From Deltaproteobacteria bacterium (GTDB lineage Bacteria > Desulfobacterota > DSM-4660 > Desulfatiglandales > HGW-15): a DNA stretch of 52,638 nt. Location: NCBI GenBank assembly GCA_016931115.1, contig JAFGFM010000129.1, positions 1-52,638 of the forward strand, given 5' to 3'. The position numbers and the translations under genes are program-made. Of this stretch, positions 41,824-50,365 are shown one piece after another (the first letter of the stretch is position 1; every line of letters starts with the position of its first letter). The notes below the pieces were generated by a model. That model searched no databases and was not told the origin of the DNA. It saw only the letters and a list, made by a program, of their open reading frames with translations.

Positions 41824-43167
41824 ATGGAATTAAAGTATAAACATACAATCATGGTTGTTGATGATGAGGTGCCTATTACCAAGACCCTTAATAGACTGTT
41901 GCGAAAAGAGGGGTTTGGTGTAATCGAGGCAAACAGCGGTGCGGATGCCCTGGAGATATTAGGCAAGCTTGAAAAACCTGTGTCAGGTATTATTTCTGAT
42001 CAGCGTATGCCCGGTATGACAGGGTCACAATTAATGGAAAAGGTAAAAAAGATAGTGCCTGATGGTTTCAGGATACTGCTTACCGGCTTTGCCGATATTA
42101 ATGCCATTACTGATGCCCTGAACCTCGGGCAAATCCACAGATACATAACAAAGCCGTGGAACGATGCCGAGCTTATTTTCCATATACGAGAGGCATTGTA
42201 TCAATATGAACTAATCCTTGAAAACAAAAGGCTTAACAATCTGGTAAAAAAGCAAAATCTGGAGCTGAAGAAGATAAACAAATCCCTTGAACAAAAGGTT
42301 GAAGAGAGGACCAGGGAAATTCAGGTAAAAAACCAGGAGCTTGAACAGGGCCTTTATAACACTGTAAGGGCATTTGCATCACTGGTGGATAATAGCTCGC
42401 CTGCTATGGAAGGGCATGGAAGGCGTGTCAGCCTTATGTCAAAACAGCTGGCCCAGGCATTGAAACTCTCTGAAATAGAAATAATGAATGTGGAGATTGC
42501 AGCTCTGTTGCATGACATCGGTAAAATTGGCCTTCCTGAAAGGTTATTTTTTATTGATAGCTCAAAAATGTCAGAAGAGGAGAAAGGATTATATAATAAT
42601 CATCCTGAAGAGGGTCAGGGTGTGGTAAAGTTTATACACAAACTTGATCATGTGGGGCTGTTAATCAGGTCACATCATGAGAGATATGATGGCAGAGGCT
42701 TTCCGGATCAGCTCAGCGGGGATCTCATTCCACTGGAATCACAGATTATATCGGTGGCAGACAGATATGACAAGATCGTTCACCTTGGTATAGACAAAGA
42801 AAAATGCATTAAGGATTATCTCAGGGAGAGAAATATTACTCAGGACCATTTTGCTCCTGAAGCGCTTATTAAGGCAGCAGCAGCTTTTTATATTAAAAAA
42901 AATGCATTTATCGAGTTTGCGCCGGATGTTGTTAAGGTCTTTCTTAATTATATAGAAAAACAGGGGGTAAATGATGAGGATGAAAAAGAGATACCGGTAG
43001 AAAAAATTATTGCAGGAATGATACTTTCAAGATCCCTCTATACAACAAATGGCCGATTTTTACTCCCATATAACACCAAACTGACACCAGACCTTGTAAA
43101 CAAGCTGAAGGCGCTCCAGCAGCGTAACCCGATAATTGGCAATATCTATGTGAAAAAGAAAATATAA
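41824..43167 (+). CDS. Receiver-HD-GYP cyclic-di-GMP phosphodiesterase, RpfG-like
   Basis: 447 residues. Receiver 6-125 (Asp59 in ISDQRMPGM, lysine in ITKPWN), a coiled coil (140-180) and an HD-GYP domain (about 185-345): GHGRRVSLMSKQLAQALKLS, HDIGKIGLPE with metal residues His230-Asp231, then HHERYDGRGFPDQLSGDLIP. The GYP signature reads GRGFP, a common variant. An extra 100-residue C-terminal domain follows (AGMILSRSLYTTNGRFLLPY) of the type often found at the end of such proteins. It should hydrolyse cyclic di-GMP when phosphorylated and is the clearest output protein of the cluster. Confidence 0.93.
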   Translation: MELKYKHTIMVVDDEVPITKTLNRLLRKEGFGVIEANSGADALEILGKLEKPVSGIISDQRMPGMTGSQLMEKVKKIVPDGFRILLTGFADINAITDALNLGQIHRYITKPWNDAELIFHIREALYQYELILENKRLNNLVKKQNLELKKINKSLEQKVEERTREIQVKNQELEQGLYNTVRAFASLVDNSSPAMEGHGRRVSLMSKQLAQALKLSEIEIMNVEIAALLHDIGKIGLPERLFFIDSSKMSEEEKGLYNNHPEEGQGVVKFIHKLDHVGLLIRSHHERYDGRGFPDQLSGDLIPLESQIISVADRYDKIVHLGIDKEKCIKDYLRERNITQDHFAPEALIKAAAAFYIKKNAFIEFAPDVVKVFLNYIEKQGVNDEDEKEIPVEKIIAGMILSRSLYTTNGRFLLPYNTKLTPDLVNKLKALQQRNPIIGNIYVKKKI

Positions 43168-43204
43168 AAGAGAGGCCGGCTTTATATTTAAGGAGATCAA
43201 TCCG

Positions 43205-44038
43205 GTGGAGAAGAAAAAAACAATATTGATCGTCGATGATGAAGAGTACGTTATAAACAGCCTTAAACGCATGCTGCACAGGGACGGCTACAGGATTTTG
43301 ACAGCCCTGAGCGCTGAGGAGGGCTATAAAATAGTGAGTGAAAACAACGTTCAGCTTATCATGTCCGATCAGAGGATGCCAGGCGAAAGCGGCACCGAAT
43401 TCTTAGCTAAAATCAAGGTAGATTTTCCGGATATAATTAGAACAATCATCTCAGGTTATACAAATGTGGATTCCATAACCGAGTCTATCAATAAGGGGCA
43501 TATCTATAAATATTTTAATAAACCCTGGGATGAAAATAACCTGAGGCTGGAGATAAAGCAGTGTTTTGAACAGTATGAATTAATAAGGAAGAACCGGGAA
43601 CTTAATGAACTTATAGTGAAAAAAAACGAAGAGCTGGAACATATCAATGATGAACTGGTAAGGATAAACACAAACCTGGAATCAATAGTGCATGAAAGGA
43701 CAAAAGACCTTGAGATACAGAATAAGGCACTGGAATTGTTCCGTGCAATTATTGAAGATATGCCTCTTCCGGTGATTGGCATAAGCTCAGACGGCATGAT
43801 AGTGATGAGAAATAAAAAGGCACTGGATATAACTTTTGGCAATGCTGGGTTTGAGGTTGGTAATTACATCTCTGATTGTTTCCCCAGTTATTTAAATGAA
43901 CACATTGACAGGACAATCAAAGAAGGCGAATTAGATGTGATGAGTGATTGCCCTGTCATGGGCACAAATTTTAAAATATTTATTGCCCCGCTCATTGGTC
44001 AATTCAAGGGAAAAGGTGTTACTCTGATATTCGTATGA
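43205..44038 (+). CDS. Receiver with coiled coil and PAS-like domain, no output enzyme
   Basis: 277 residues from GTG at 43205 (AAGGAG 10 bp upstream). Receiver 1-125 (ILIVDDEEYVINSLKRMLHR, Asp55 in MSDQRMPGE, lysine in FNKPWD), coiled coil 125-190 (IVKKNEELEHINDELVRINT) and a PAS-like domain 190-275 (IIEDMPLPVIGISSDGMIVM). The receiver and linker are similar to the HD-GYP protein just upstream, but the HD-GYP domain is replaced by PAS. It therefore probably acts by binding another protein, perhaps competing for the same kinase. Confidence 0.88.
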   Translation: MEKKKTILIVDDEEYVINSLKRMLHRDGYRILTALSAEEGYKIVSENNVQLIMSDQRMPGESGTEFLAKIKVDFPDIIRTIISGYTNVDSITESINKGHIYKYFNKPWDENNLRLEIKQCFEQYELIRKNRELNELIVKKNEELEHINDELVRINTNLESIVHERTKDLEIQNKALELFRAIIEDMPLPVIGISSDGMIVMRNKKALDITFGNAGFEVGNYISDCFPSYLNEHIDRTIKEGELDVMSDCPVMGTNFKIFIAPLIGQFKGKGVTLIFV

Positions 44039-44074
44039 ATAAAACCTGATGTTTTAATCCAAAAGGAGTTAGCT

Positions 44075-44938
44075 ATGGGTGTAAATCTTTCAAAAGAGAA
44101 ACTAATGAACGAAGTAAAAGCACTCAAAGCAAAATACAAGGTTAAAAAAAGTGTGATTGATGGCTTGTGTGAAGCAATCCAGGAATTAGAAATACTCCAA
44201 AAAGAGCTTAGTGCATTAATGAATGGGGCCAAGGCTGTTCTTGCTCAAAAAGGTTTTACTGAATCCGCACGGGCTATTTTTGATCACTGTAAAGATTTAA
44301 TCGGGGCTACCTCCGGCTATGTTGCCCTGCTTAGTGATGATGGTGAAGAAAATGAGGTGCTTTTTCTTGAGGCAGGCGGGCTACCCTGTAATGTTGACCC
44401 TGCGCTTCCCATGCCGATTCGCGGATTACGTGCAGAGGCATATCAAACAAATAAGGCGGTCTACCATAATGATTTTATGAACAGCAAATGGGTTGATTTT
44501 ATGCCGGCTGGTCATGTTGTCCTGAAAAATGTCATGTTCGCCCCCCTGGTTCTTGATCAAAAAACAGTTGGGATAATAGGTCTCGCAAACAAGAATTCGG
44601 ATTTTAATGATGATGACGCTAAAATCGCTACAAGTTTTGGCGAACTGGCCGCCATTGCTCTTCAAAACAGTAGAAACCTCGATAAAAGAATCATTGCTGA
44701 AATAGAACGTGAAAAGGTAATATTGGAGCTGAACCAGGCCCTGTCTGATGTTAAAAGATTAAGCGGGCTTTTACCCATTTGCTCCTATTGTAAAAAAGTA
44801 CGTGATGACAAGGGGTACTGGACTCAGATTGAAGCTTATATTCATGAACATTCTGAGGCCGATTTCAGCCACAGCATATGTAATGAATGTATGGAAAAAT
44901 ATTACCCGGATATGGATACTCCTGATGAAAATGAATAG
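44075..44938 (+). CDS. GAF-domain protein with C-terminal cysteine motif
   Basis: 287 residues. A coiled coil (1-60) leads into a GAF domain (about 65-205: FDHCKDLIGATSGYVALLSD, FAPLVLDQKTVGIIGLANKN), then a coiled coil and the tail LLPICSYCKKVRDDKGYW with SHSICNECMEKYYP. This CxxC...CxxC tail is a recurring module at the end of GAF/PAS/receiver proteins in Desulfobacterota and is probably a zinc ribbon used for protein contacts; no enzyme domain follows. Consistent with a sensor or scaffold subunit for the neighbouring kinases. Confidence 0.88.
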   Translation: MGVNLSKEKLMNEVKALKAKYKVKKSVIDGLCEAIQELEILQKELSALMNGAKAVLAQKGFTESARAIFDHCKDLIGATSGYVALLSDDGEENEVLFLEAGGLPCNVDPALPMPIRGLRAEAYQTNKAVYHNDFMNSKWVDFMPAGHVVLKNVMFAPLVLDQKTVGIIGLANKNSDFNDDDAKIATSFGELAAIALQNSRNLDKRIIAEIEREKVILELNQALSDVKRLSGLLPICSYCKKVRDDKGYWTQIEAYIHEHSEADFSHSICNECMEKYYPDMDTPDENE

Positions 44939-44985
44939 GTGATCAGTGCCCATTTTGTACTTCTTATTTAAAGGAGGGTGTAATA

Positions 44986-47766
44986 ATGGTCCATTCATCA
45001 CAGCAGAAAATTCTGGAAGAAAGAATTAGAGAACTTGAAAACAAAATAAAGGATATGGAAGAGGCCAATAATGCACAAAAGGCCTTGAGAGAAAGCGAAG
45101 ACGACTTCAAATATGTATTTGAAAACTCCATAATCGGGAAATCAATTACCGATAATTCAGGTAAAATGCATGCGAACAAGGCATTCTCTGACATGCTGGG
45201 CTATACACAGGATGAATTCGTAAGATTCACCTGGCGGGATATCACCCTTCCGGATGATATTGAAACTTCTCAAAAAGTTATTGATTCGCTTCGTTCAGGT
45301 GAAAAGGATTCCTGGCGCTACACCAAGAGATATATCCATAAAAACGGCTCTATAGTATGGACAGATATAAGCACTGTATTAAGGAGGGATGAGCAAGGGA
45401 AACCGCTTTATTTTATGACCACTGTAAGCGATATTACAGAACAAAAGCAAATGGAGAAGGAGATAATCAGAGTATCAAATGAATGGCAAACTACATTTGA
45501 CTCCACCCGAAGCGCTATCTGGGTTCTTGATAAAAACCAGAAGGTGATACGTTCAAACAGGACATCGGAACAGGTTTTTCAGCAGCCAAATGACCAGATA
45601 GTTGGTAAGTACTGCTGGGAGATCGTTCATGGTACAAAACAACCGATCCCTGAATGTCCGACCCTGCGGGTGCGCAATAGCCTGAAACGCGAAGAGATGG
45701 AATTACAAGTTGGTGACAAGTGGTTTCATGAAACTGTCGACCCTATATTAGACTCAAAAGGGGTTTATTCCGGTGCAGTGCATATCGTCATGGATGTTAC
45801 CAATCTTAAACATGCGGAAAATGAATTAAAAGAAAGTGAAGAAAAATTCAGGGCAATATTTGAATCCACCAGCGATGGCATCCTGCTCGCTGATCCTGAT
45901 TCTAAACAATTTATTATGGCTAATAAGAAGATATGTGAAGTGCTGGGGTATACAAAAGATGAGATTACAGGGTTAACGGTCAAGGATATACACCCGGATG
46001 AATCAATTGAATATGTCCTGAAAGAATTTGGCAGGCTTATAAAAAAGGAAATTACGGTTACGGAAGAGATACCTGTAAAACGAAAAGATGGGCATATTTT
46101 TTATGCTGATGTCAGCGCTTCACCTATTATGGTAAATGAAAAAAAGTATTTATTAGGCAGTTTCAGAGATACTACAAAGCAGAGACAGAGCAGGGAAGCG
46201 CTAAAAAAGGCACAGAGTCAATTATCTCATGCTATGGAAATGGCTCATCTGGGACACTGGGAATATGATGTAGCCACAGACACCTTCACATTCAATGATC
46301 AGTTTTACAAAATATTCGGAACCACAGTAGAGGCGGTTGGCGGTTATGAAATGAGATCAGAGGAATATATAAACCGATTCATATATCCTGATGATATCCC
46401 TATTGTCAGAGAAGTAACTCAGAAAACCATCAAGGCTGACGATCCTGACTATAAAGAATTGGCCGAACACCGTATCATATATTCTGATGGCTCAATCAGA
46501 CATATTTCAGCGCTAATTTATGCTATCAAGGATGCTTCAGGTAAAACAATAAAAACCTATGGTGTAAATCAGGACATTACCGACCGGGTCAGGGCTGAAG
46601 AGAAGAGAAAAGATATTGAAGCGCAATTGAGACAGGCCCATAAAATGGAAGGGATAGGCACATTGGCTGGCGGTATTGCGCATGACTTTAATAACATCCT
46701 TACCCCCATACTGCTTCATTCCGAAATGATTATGATGAGCCTTGATTCAAATGCCCCTTTGCTGAATGATATAAAAGAAATATATAAATCAGCAGAACGG
46801 GCCAGGGATCTGGTAAAACAGATTCTGACTTTTTCAAGAAAGAGGCCTGAAGAAAAGATTGTCCTTAAGGCCTCATTACTACTTAAAGAGATAATAAATT
46901 TTTTACGTGCTACCATTCCGGCCATTATTGAAATAAGATTTGATAACAGGGCAGAGCATGACATGGTTCTGGCAGACCCTACGCAACTGAATCAAATAGT
47001 GCTGAACCTCTGCACTAATGCAGCCTACGCTATGAAAGACAATGGCGGACTATTGGAAATATCCCTTGAAAACGAACATGTACCAGAAGAAAAGGCAAAC
47101 AGGTTTATTGGCCTGAAACCCGGTTATTATCTTAAGCTCTCTGTAAAAGATACAGGCACAGGTATATCCCCTCAAGTTAAAGAGAAAATTTTTGAACCCT
47201 ATTTTACAACCAAAGCGGTTGGAGAAGGTACCGGATTCGGATTGGCAATTGTTCACAGTATTGTTCAGAGTTATGGCGGCCAAATAATTGTTGATAGTGA
47301 AGTAGGAGCAGGTTCGACTTTTACTGTTTACCTGCCAGCAAAAAAAATCGAGATTGCTACAGTGAAACCCATAACCACAGAGATACCAAGAGGAGATGAA
47401 AGCATACTGATTGTTGATGATGAGAAACCTATTGTAAACATAATGAAAAAATATCTTGAAACCATTGGATATAAAGTTACAACCAGAACAAGCAGCTCCG
47501 AGGCCCTTGAAACCTTTCGTGACACCCCTGATGCATTTGATCTGGTAATCACAGATATGACCATGCCAGTCATTACAGGTGAAAGCCTTGCAAAGGTATT
47601 ACTGGATATAAAGCCTGAACTGCCCGTGATTTTATGTACAGGTTTCAGCAACAAAATTGATGAAAAAAAGGCTAAAGAAATAGGTATCAGTGCTTTTATT
47701 ATGAAACCGATTGTTATGGGAGATTTGGCTAGAACAATCCGGAAGGTTATGGATAATTTAAAGTAA
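44986..47766 (+). CDS. Hybrid histidine kinase with four PAS domains
   Basis: 926 residues, soluble. A coiled coil (1-35), PAS domains at about 35-150, 160-275, 280-400 and 405-525 (the last begins MEMAHLGHWEYDVATDTFTF), HisKA with His566 (GGIAHDFNN), and HATPase (about 650-765; NLCTNAAYAM, DTGTGI, GTGFGLAIV with Phe replacing the usual Leu). The C-terminal receiver has Asp857 (ITDMTMPVITG) and the lysine in IMKPIV. The second PAS contains ELIPECPTLR-like cysteine spacing (WEIVHGTKQPIPECPTLRVR) often seen in PAS domains that may bind metal or redox groups. A GGAGGG ribosome site precedes ATG. Confidence 0.94.
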   Translation: MVHSSQQKILEERIRELENKIKDMEEANNAQKALRESEDDFKYVFENSIIGKSITDNSGKMHANKAFSDMLGYTQDEFVRFTWRDITLPDDIETSQKVIDSLRSGEKDSWRYTKRYIHKNGSIVWTDISTVLRRDEQGKPLYFMTTVSDITEQKQMEKEIIRVSNEWQTTFDSTRSAIWVLDKNQKVIRSNRTSEQVFQQPNDQIVGKYCWEIVHGTKQPIPECPTLRVRNSLKREEMELQVGDKWFHETVDPILDSKGVYSGAVHIVMDVTNLKHAENELKESEEKFRAIFESTSDGILLADPDSKQFIMANKKICEVLGYTKDEITGLTVKDIHPDESIEYVLKEFGRLIKKEITVTEEIPVKRKDGHIFYADVSASPIMVNEKKYLLGSFRDTTKQRQSREALKKAQSQLSHAMEMAHLGHWEYDVATDTFTFNDQFYKIFGTTVEAVGGYEMRSEEYINRFIYPDDIPIVREVTQKTIKADDPDYKELAEHRIIYSDGSIRHISALIYAIKDASGKTIKTYGVNQDITDRVRAEEKRKDIEAQLRQAHKMEGIGTLAGGIAHDFNNILTPILLHSEMIMMSLDSNAPLLNDIKEIYKSAERARDLVKQILTFSRKRPEEKIVLKASLLLKEIINFLRATIPAIIEIRFDNRAEHDMVLADPTQLNQIVLNLCTNAAYAMKDNGGLLEISLENEHVPEEKANRFIGLKPGYYLKLSVKDTGTGISPQVKEKIFEPYFTTKAVGEGTGFGLAIVHSIVQSYGGQIIVDSEVGAGSTFTVYLPAKKIEIATVKPITTEIPRGDESILIVDDEKPIVNIMKKYLETIGYKVTTRTSSSEALETFRDTPDAFDLVITDMTMPVITGESLAKVLLDIKPELPVILCTGFSNKIDEKKAKEIGISAFIMKPIVMGDLARTIRKVMDNLK

Positions 47767-47854
47767 TCCTTCAAATATATTTCTTATTCCATGATTGCTA
47801 AAAAGGTATTGAAGTAATATGCTGATTTCAAGGCTATAAAGAAAAAGGAATAAC

Positions 47855-49978
47855 GTGATGACATCTGATCGGGGTAAAAAGCATTATTTCTATCTTTTCT
47901 TATACCTATCTATTAGCTTCTTTACACACCTATATTCAGTAATTCCATCTGCACAGGCTGCTGAGAAGACTGTTCGGGTTGGAATCTATGAAAACGCCCC
48001 AAAGGTTTTTACCTCCGAATCCGGTAAACCCTCAGGGATCTTTATTGATATTATAGAATCTATCGCAAAAGATGAAGGGTGGCGGCTTCAATATGTTCCT
48101 GGAACATGGGGTGAAGGACTGGACAGACTTATAAAAGGTGAGATAGATCTTATGCCCGATGTCGTCCATACCTCGGACAGAGAGAATATCTACTCTTTTC
48201 ACAAGGTGCCTGTTCTAACCTCCTGGTTTCAGGTTTATGCCCGTAAAGGCAGTGGGATAAAATCCATATTGGACCTCCATGGAAAACGCATAACAGTTCT
48301 TGAGCGTTCTGTTCAACAAGAGGCTTTTACCAGATTAGCTGAGAGCTTTGAGTTGAAAAGCATCATTATTCCATTGCCTGATTACCAGACTATTTTTGAA
48401 AGGATAGTAAATGGTGAAGCTGATGCAGCCATTACCAATCGTTTCCATGGGCTGGTACACGCAAAAAAGTACGGCCTTGAAGATACAGCAATAATCTTCT
48501 ACCCTTCCGAGCTTTATTTCGCTGCGCCTAAAGGGGCTAATAAAAATCTGCTGATAGCTATAGACAGGCACCTGACTATTCTTAAAAAAAATCCCCAATC
48601 GATTTATTATGATTCATTAAAGAGATGGACTTCTGAAGATATTCAATTTAAACTTCCAGCATGGACAAAGACTATTGGAATGATCACAGGAATAATCCTT
48701 TTAACTAGCCTTGCAGTAAGTATCTTTTTAAAGCATCAGGTGAAAAAGCGCATCCGGGAAATAAACGAAATGAATGAAATGTTGCGTGCAAGCGAGAAAA
48801 AATACCGGGAGCTTGTGATGTCTGCCAATAGTATTATTTTACGCTGGACGCGTGACGGGCGGATTACCTTCCTGAATGAATTTGGGCAAAGGTTTTTTGG
48901 CTATACTGAAAAAGAGATTCTTGGCCGTCATGTAGTCGGGACAATAGTCCCTGAGACAGAAAGCACAGGCAGAGATTTACGACCTTTGATGGAAGATATC
49001 TTAGCCGATCCTAAAAAGATTGAGCGTAATATTAATGAGAATATGCGCCGAAATGGTGAACTGGTCTGGATCGAATGGACAAACAAAATCGTACTCGATG
49101 AACAGAATCAGATAAAGGAAATCATGAGTATCGGTTTAGATATCACTGACCGGAAGCATGCTGAAGAAGAGATACATAGTCTCCATAATGATTTGCAGCG
49201 TCATGCTGAAAACCTGGAAAAACGCGTGCAAGAGCGAACCGCAGAGCTGGCGGTTGCCAAAGAGAAGGCAGAGTCGGCAGACCGGCTTAAATCTGCATTT
49301 CTCGCTACCATGTCCCATGAATTGCGCACACCTCTGAACTCTATTATCGGCTTTACAGGCATCATGATAAAGGAACTGGCGGGTCCACTTAACCAGGAAC
49401 AACATAAACAATTAGGCATGGTTCAAAACAGCTCCAGGCATCTCTTAGCCTTAATTAATGATGTGCTCGATATTTCCAAGATTGAAGCTGGGCAACTGGA
49501 TCTCTTTTTATCATCTTTTGAATTAAGACAATCAATAGAGGCGATGACCAGCCTGGTTAGCCCGCTGGCCGAAAAAAAAGGCTTGGATTTGAAGGTTGAA
49601 ATCGCAAATGATGTTGAAAGAGTAACTACAGATCAGCGTCGGCTTGAACAGATCATTCTAAATCTTTTAAACAATGCGGTAAAGTTCACTGAAACGGGAT
49701 ATGTGGCAGTTTCATGCGAACGGGGTAATGGTGAATACATCCTATCTGTTACGGATACCGGCATAGGCATTGGGGAAGAAGAAATACCTAAACTTTTTCA
49801 TCCATTTCATCAGGTTGATACAGGGTTGGCACGTAAACACGAAGGTACCGGTCTTGGCCTTTCCATATGCAGGAAGCTGATAAATATAATGAGCGGATCT
49901 ATTGATGTTCGAAGCCAAATGGGTCAGGGAAGCACCTTCACTATTCGTTTGCCAATAGAGAAAGGAGGTTCAGTATGA
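47855..49978 (+). CDS. BvgS/EvgS-like histidine kinase with periplasmic solute-binding domain
   Basis: 707 residues. An N-terminal signal/anchor segment (about 10-32), a periplasmic SBP_bac_3 domain (about 40-265: VRVGIYENAPKVFTSESGKP, GEIDLMPDVVHTSDRE, GEADAAITNRFHGL), TM helix (about 273-292), PAS (315-435), coiled coil, HisKA with His488 (MSHELRTPLNSIIGF) and HATPase (about 585-700; LLNNAVKFTE, DTGIGI, GTGLGLSIC). This HisKA is of the classic HELRTP type, unlike the HDFNN type of its neighbours. Its own receiver is missing, but a lone receiver overlaps its 3' end by 4 bp. Likely senses an amino acid or similar small molecule. Confidence 0.93.
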   Translation: MMTSDRGKKHYFYLFLYLSISFFTHLYSVIPSAQAAEKTVRVGIYENAPKVFTSESGKPSGIFIDIIESIAKDEGWRLQYVPGTWGEGLDRLIKGEIDLMPDVVHTSDRENIYSFHKVPVLTSWFQVYARKGSGIKSILDLHGKRITVLERSVQQEAFTRLAESFELKSIIIPLPDYQTIFERIVNGEADAAITNRFHGLVHAKKYGLEDTAIIFYPSELYFAAPKGANKNLLIAIDRHLTILKKNPQSIYYDSLKRWTSEDIQFKLPAWTKTIGMITGIILLTSLAVSIFLKHQVKKRIREINEMNEMLRASEKKYRELVMSANSIILRWTRDGRITFLNEFGQRFFGYTEKEILGRHVVGTIVPETESTGRDLRPLMEDILADPKKIERNINENMRRNGELVWIEWTNKIVLDEQNQIKEIMSIGLDITDRKHAEEEIHSLHNDLQRHAENLEKRVQERTAELAVAKEKAESADRLKSAFLATMSHELRTPLNSIIGFTGIMIKELAGPLNQEQHKQLGMVQNSSRHLLALINDVLDISKIEAGQLDLFLSSFELRQSIEAMTSLVSPLAEKKGLDLKVEIANDVERVTTDQRRLEQIILNLLNNAVKFTETGYVAVSCERGNGEYILSVTDTGIGIGEEEIPKLFHPFHQVDTGLARKHEGTGLGLSICRKLINIMSGSIDVRSQMGQGSTFTIRLPIEKGGSV

Positions 49979-50352
49979 AAAATACTCTGTTGATAATTGA
50001 AGACAACCAGCAGAATTTTTACATGATGCAATTTCTACTCGAAAAAAATGGTTTTAATATCATTGGCGCAGAAAACGGCCGGGATGGTATAGCTAAAGCC
50101 TTACTCCACAGACCGCAGGCCATATTGCTGGATATCCAGCTTCCTGAAATGGACGGCTATGCCGTTGCTGCGGAGCTCAAAAAACACAGTGAACTGAATG
50201 AAGTGCCAATTATTGCTGTCACATCATATGCCATGATGGGAGACCGTGACCGGATAATCGCTGCCGGTGCAACGGGTTACATAGAAAAACCAATCAATCC
50301 GGATACCTTTGTTTCCCAGATTAAAGAGTACCTGCCGAAAAAATCTTATTAG
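49975..50352 (+). CDS. Stand-alone receiver, DivK-like
   Basis: 125 residues, receiver only: TLLIIEDNQQNFYMMQFLLE, phospho-Asp53 in LLDIQLPEMDGY, Thr in AVTSYAMMGD, lysine in YIEKPIN. Overlaps the BvgS-like kinase by ATGA, so it is almost certainly its phospho-partner, with the receiver split off rather than fused. It has no output domain and probably acts by binding another protein, such as the next hybrid kinase 13 bp downstream. Confidence 0.93.
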   Translation: MKNTLLIIEDNQQNFYMMQFLLEKNGFNIIGAENGRDGIAKALLHRPQAILLDIQLPEMDGYAVAAELKKHSELNEVPIIAVTSYAMMGDRDRIIAAGATGYIEKPINPDTFVSQIKEYLPKKSY

Positions 50353-50365
50353 TGGGAGAGTGATA

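Noticed and set aside
50309-50365. Upstream extension of the last hybrid kinase by 19 residues
   Set aside because: It overlaps the end of the receiver gene, while ATG at 50366 has a proper ribosome site and begins the receiver fold.
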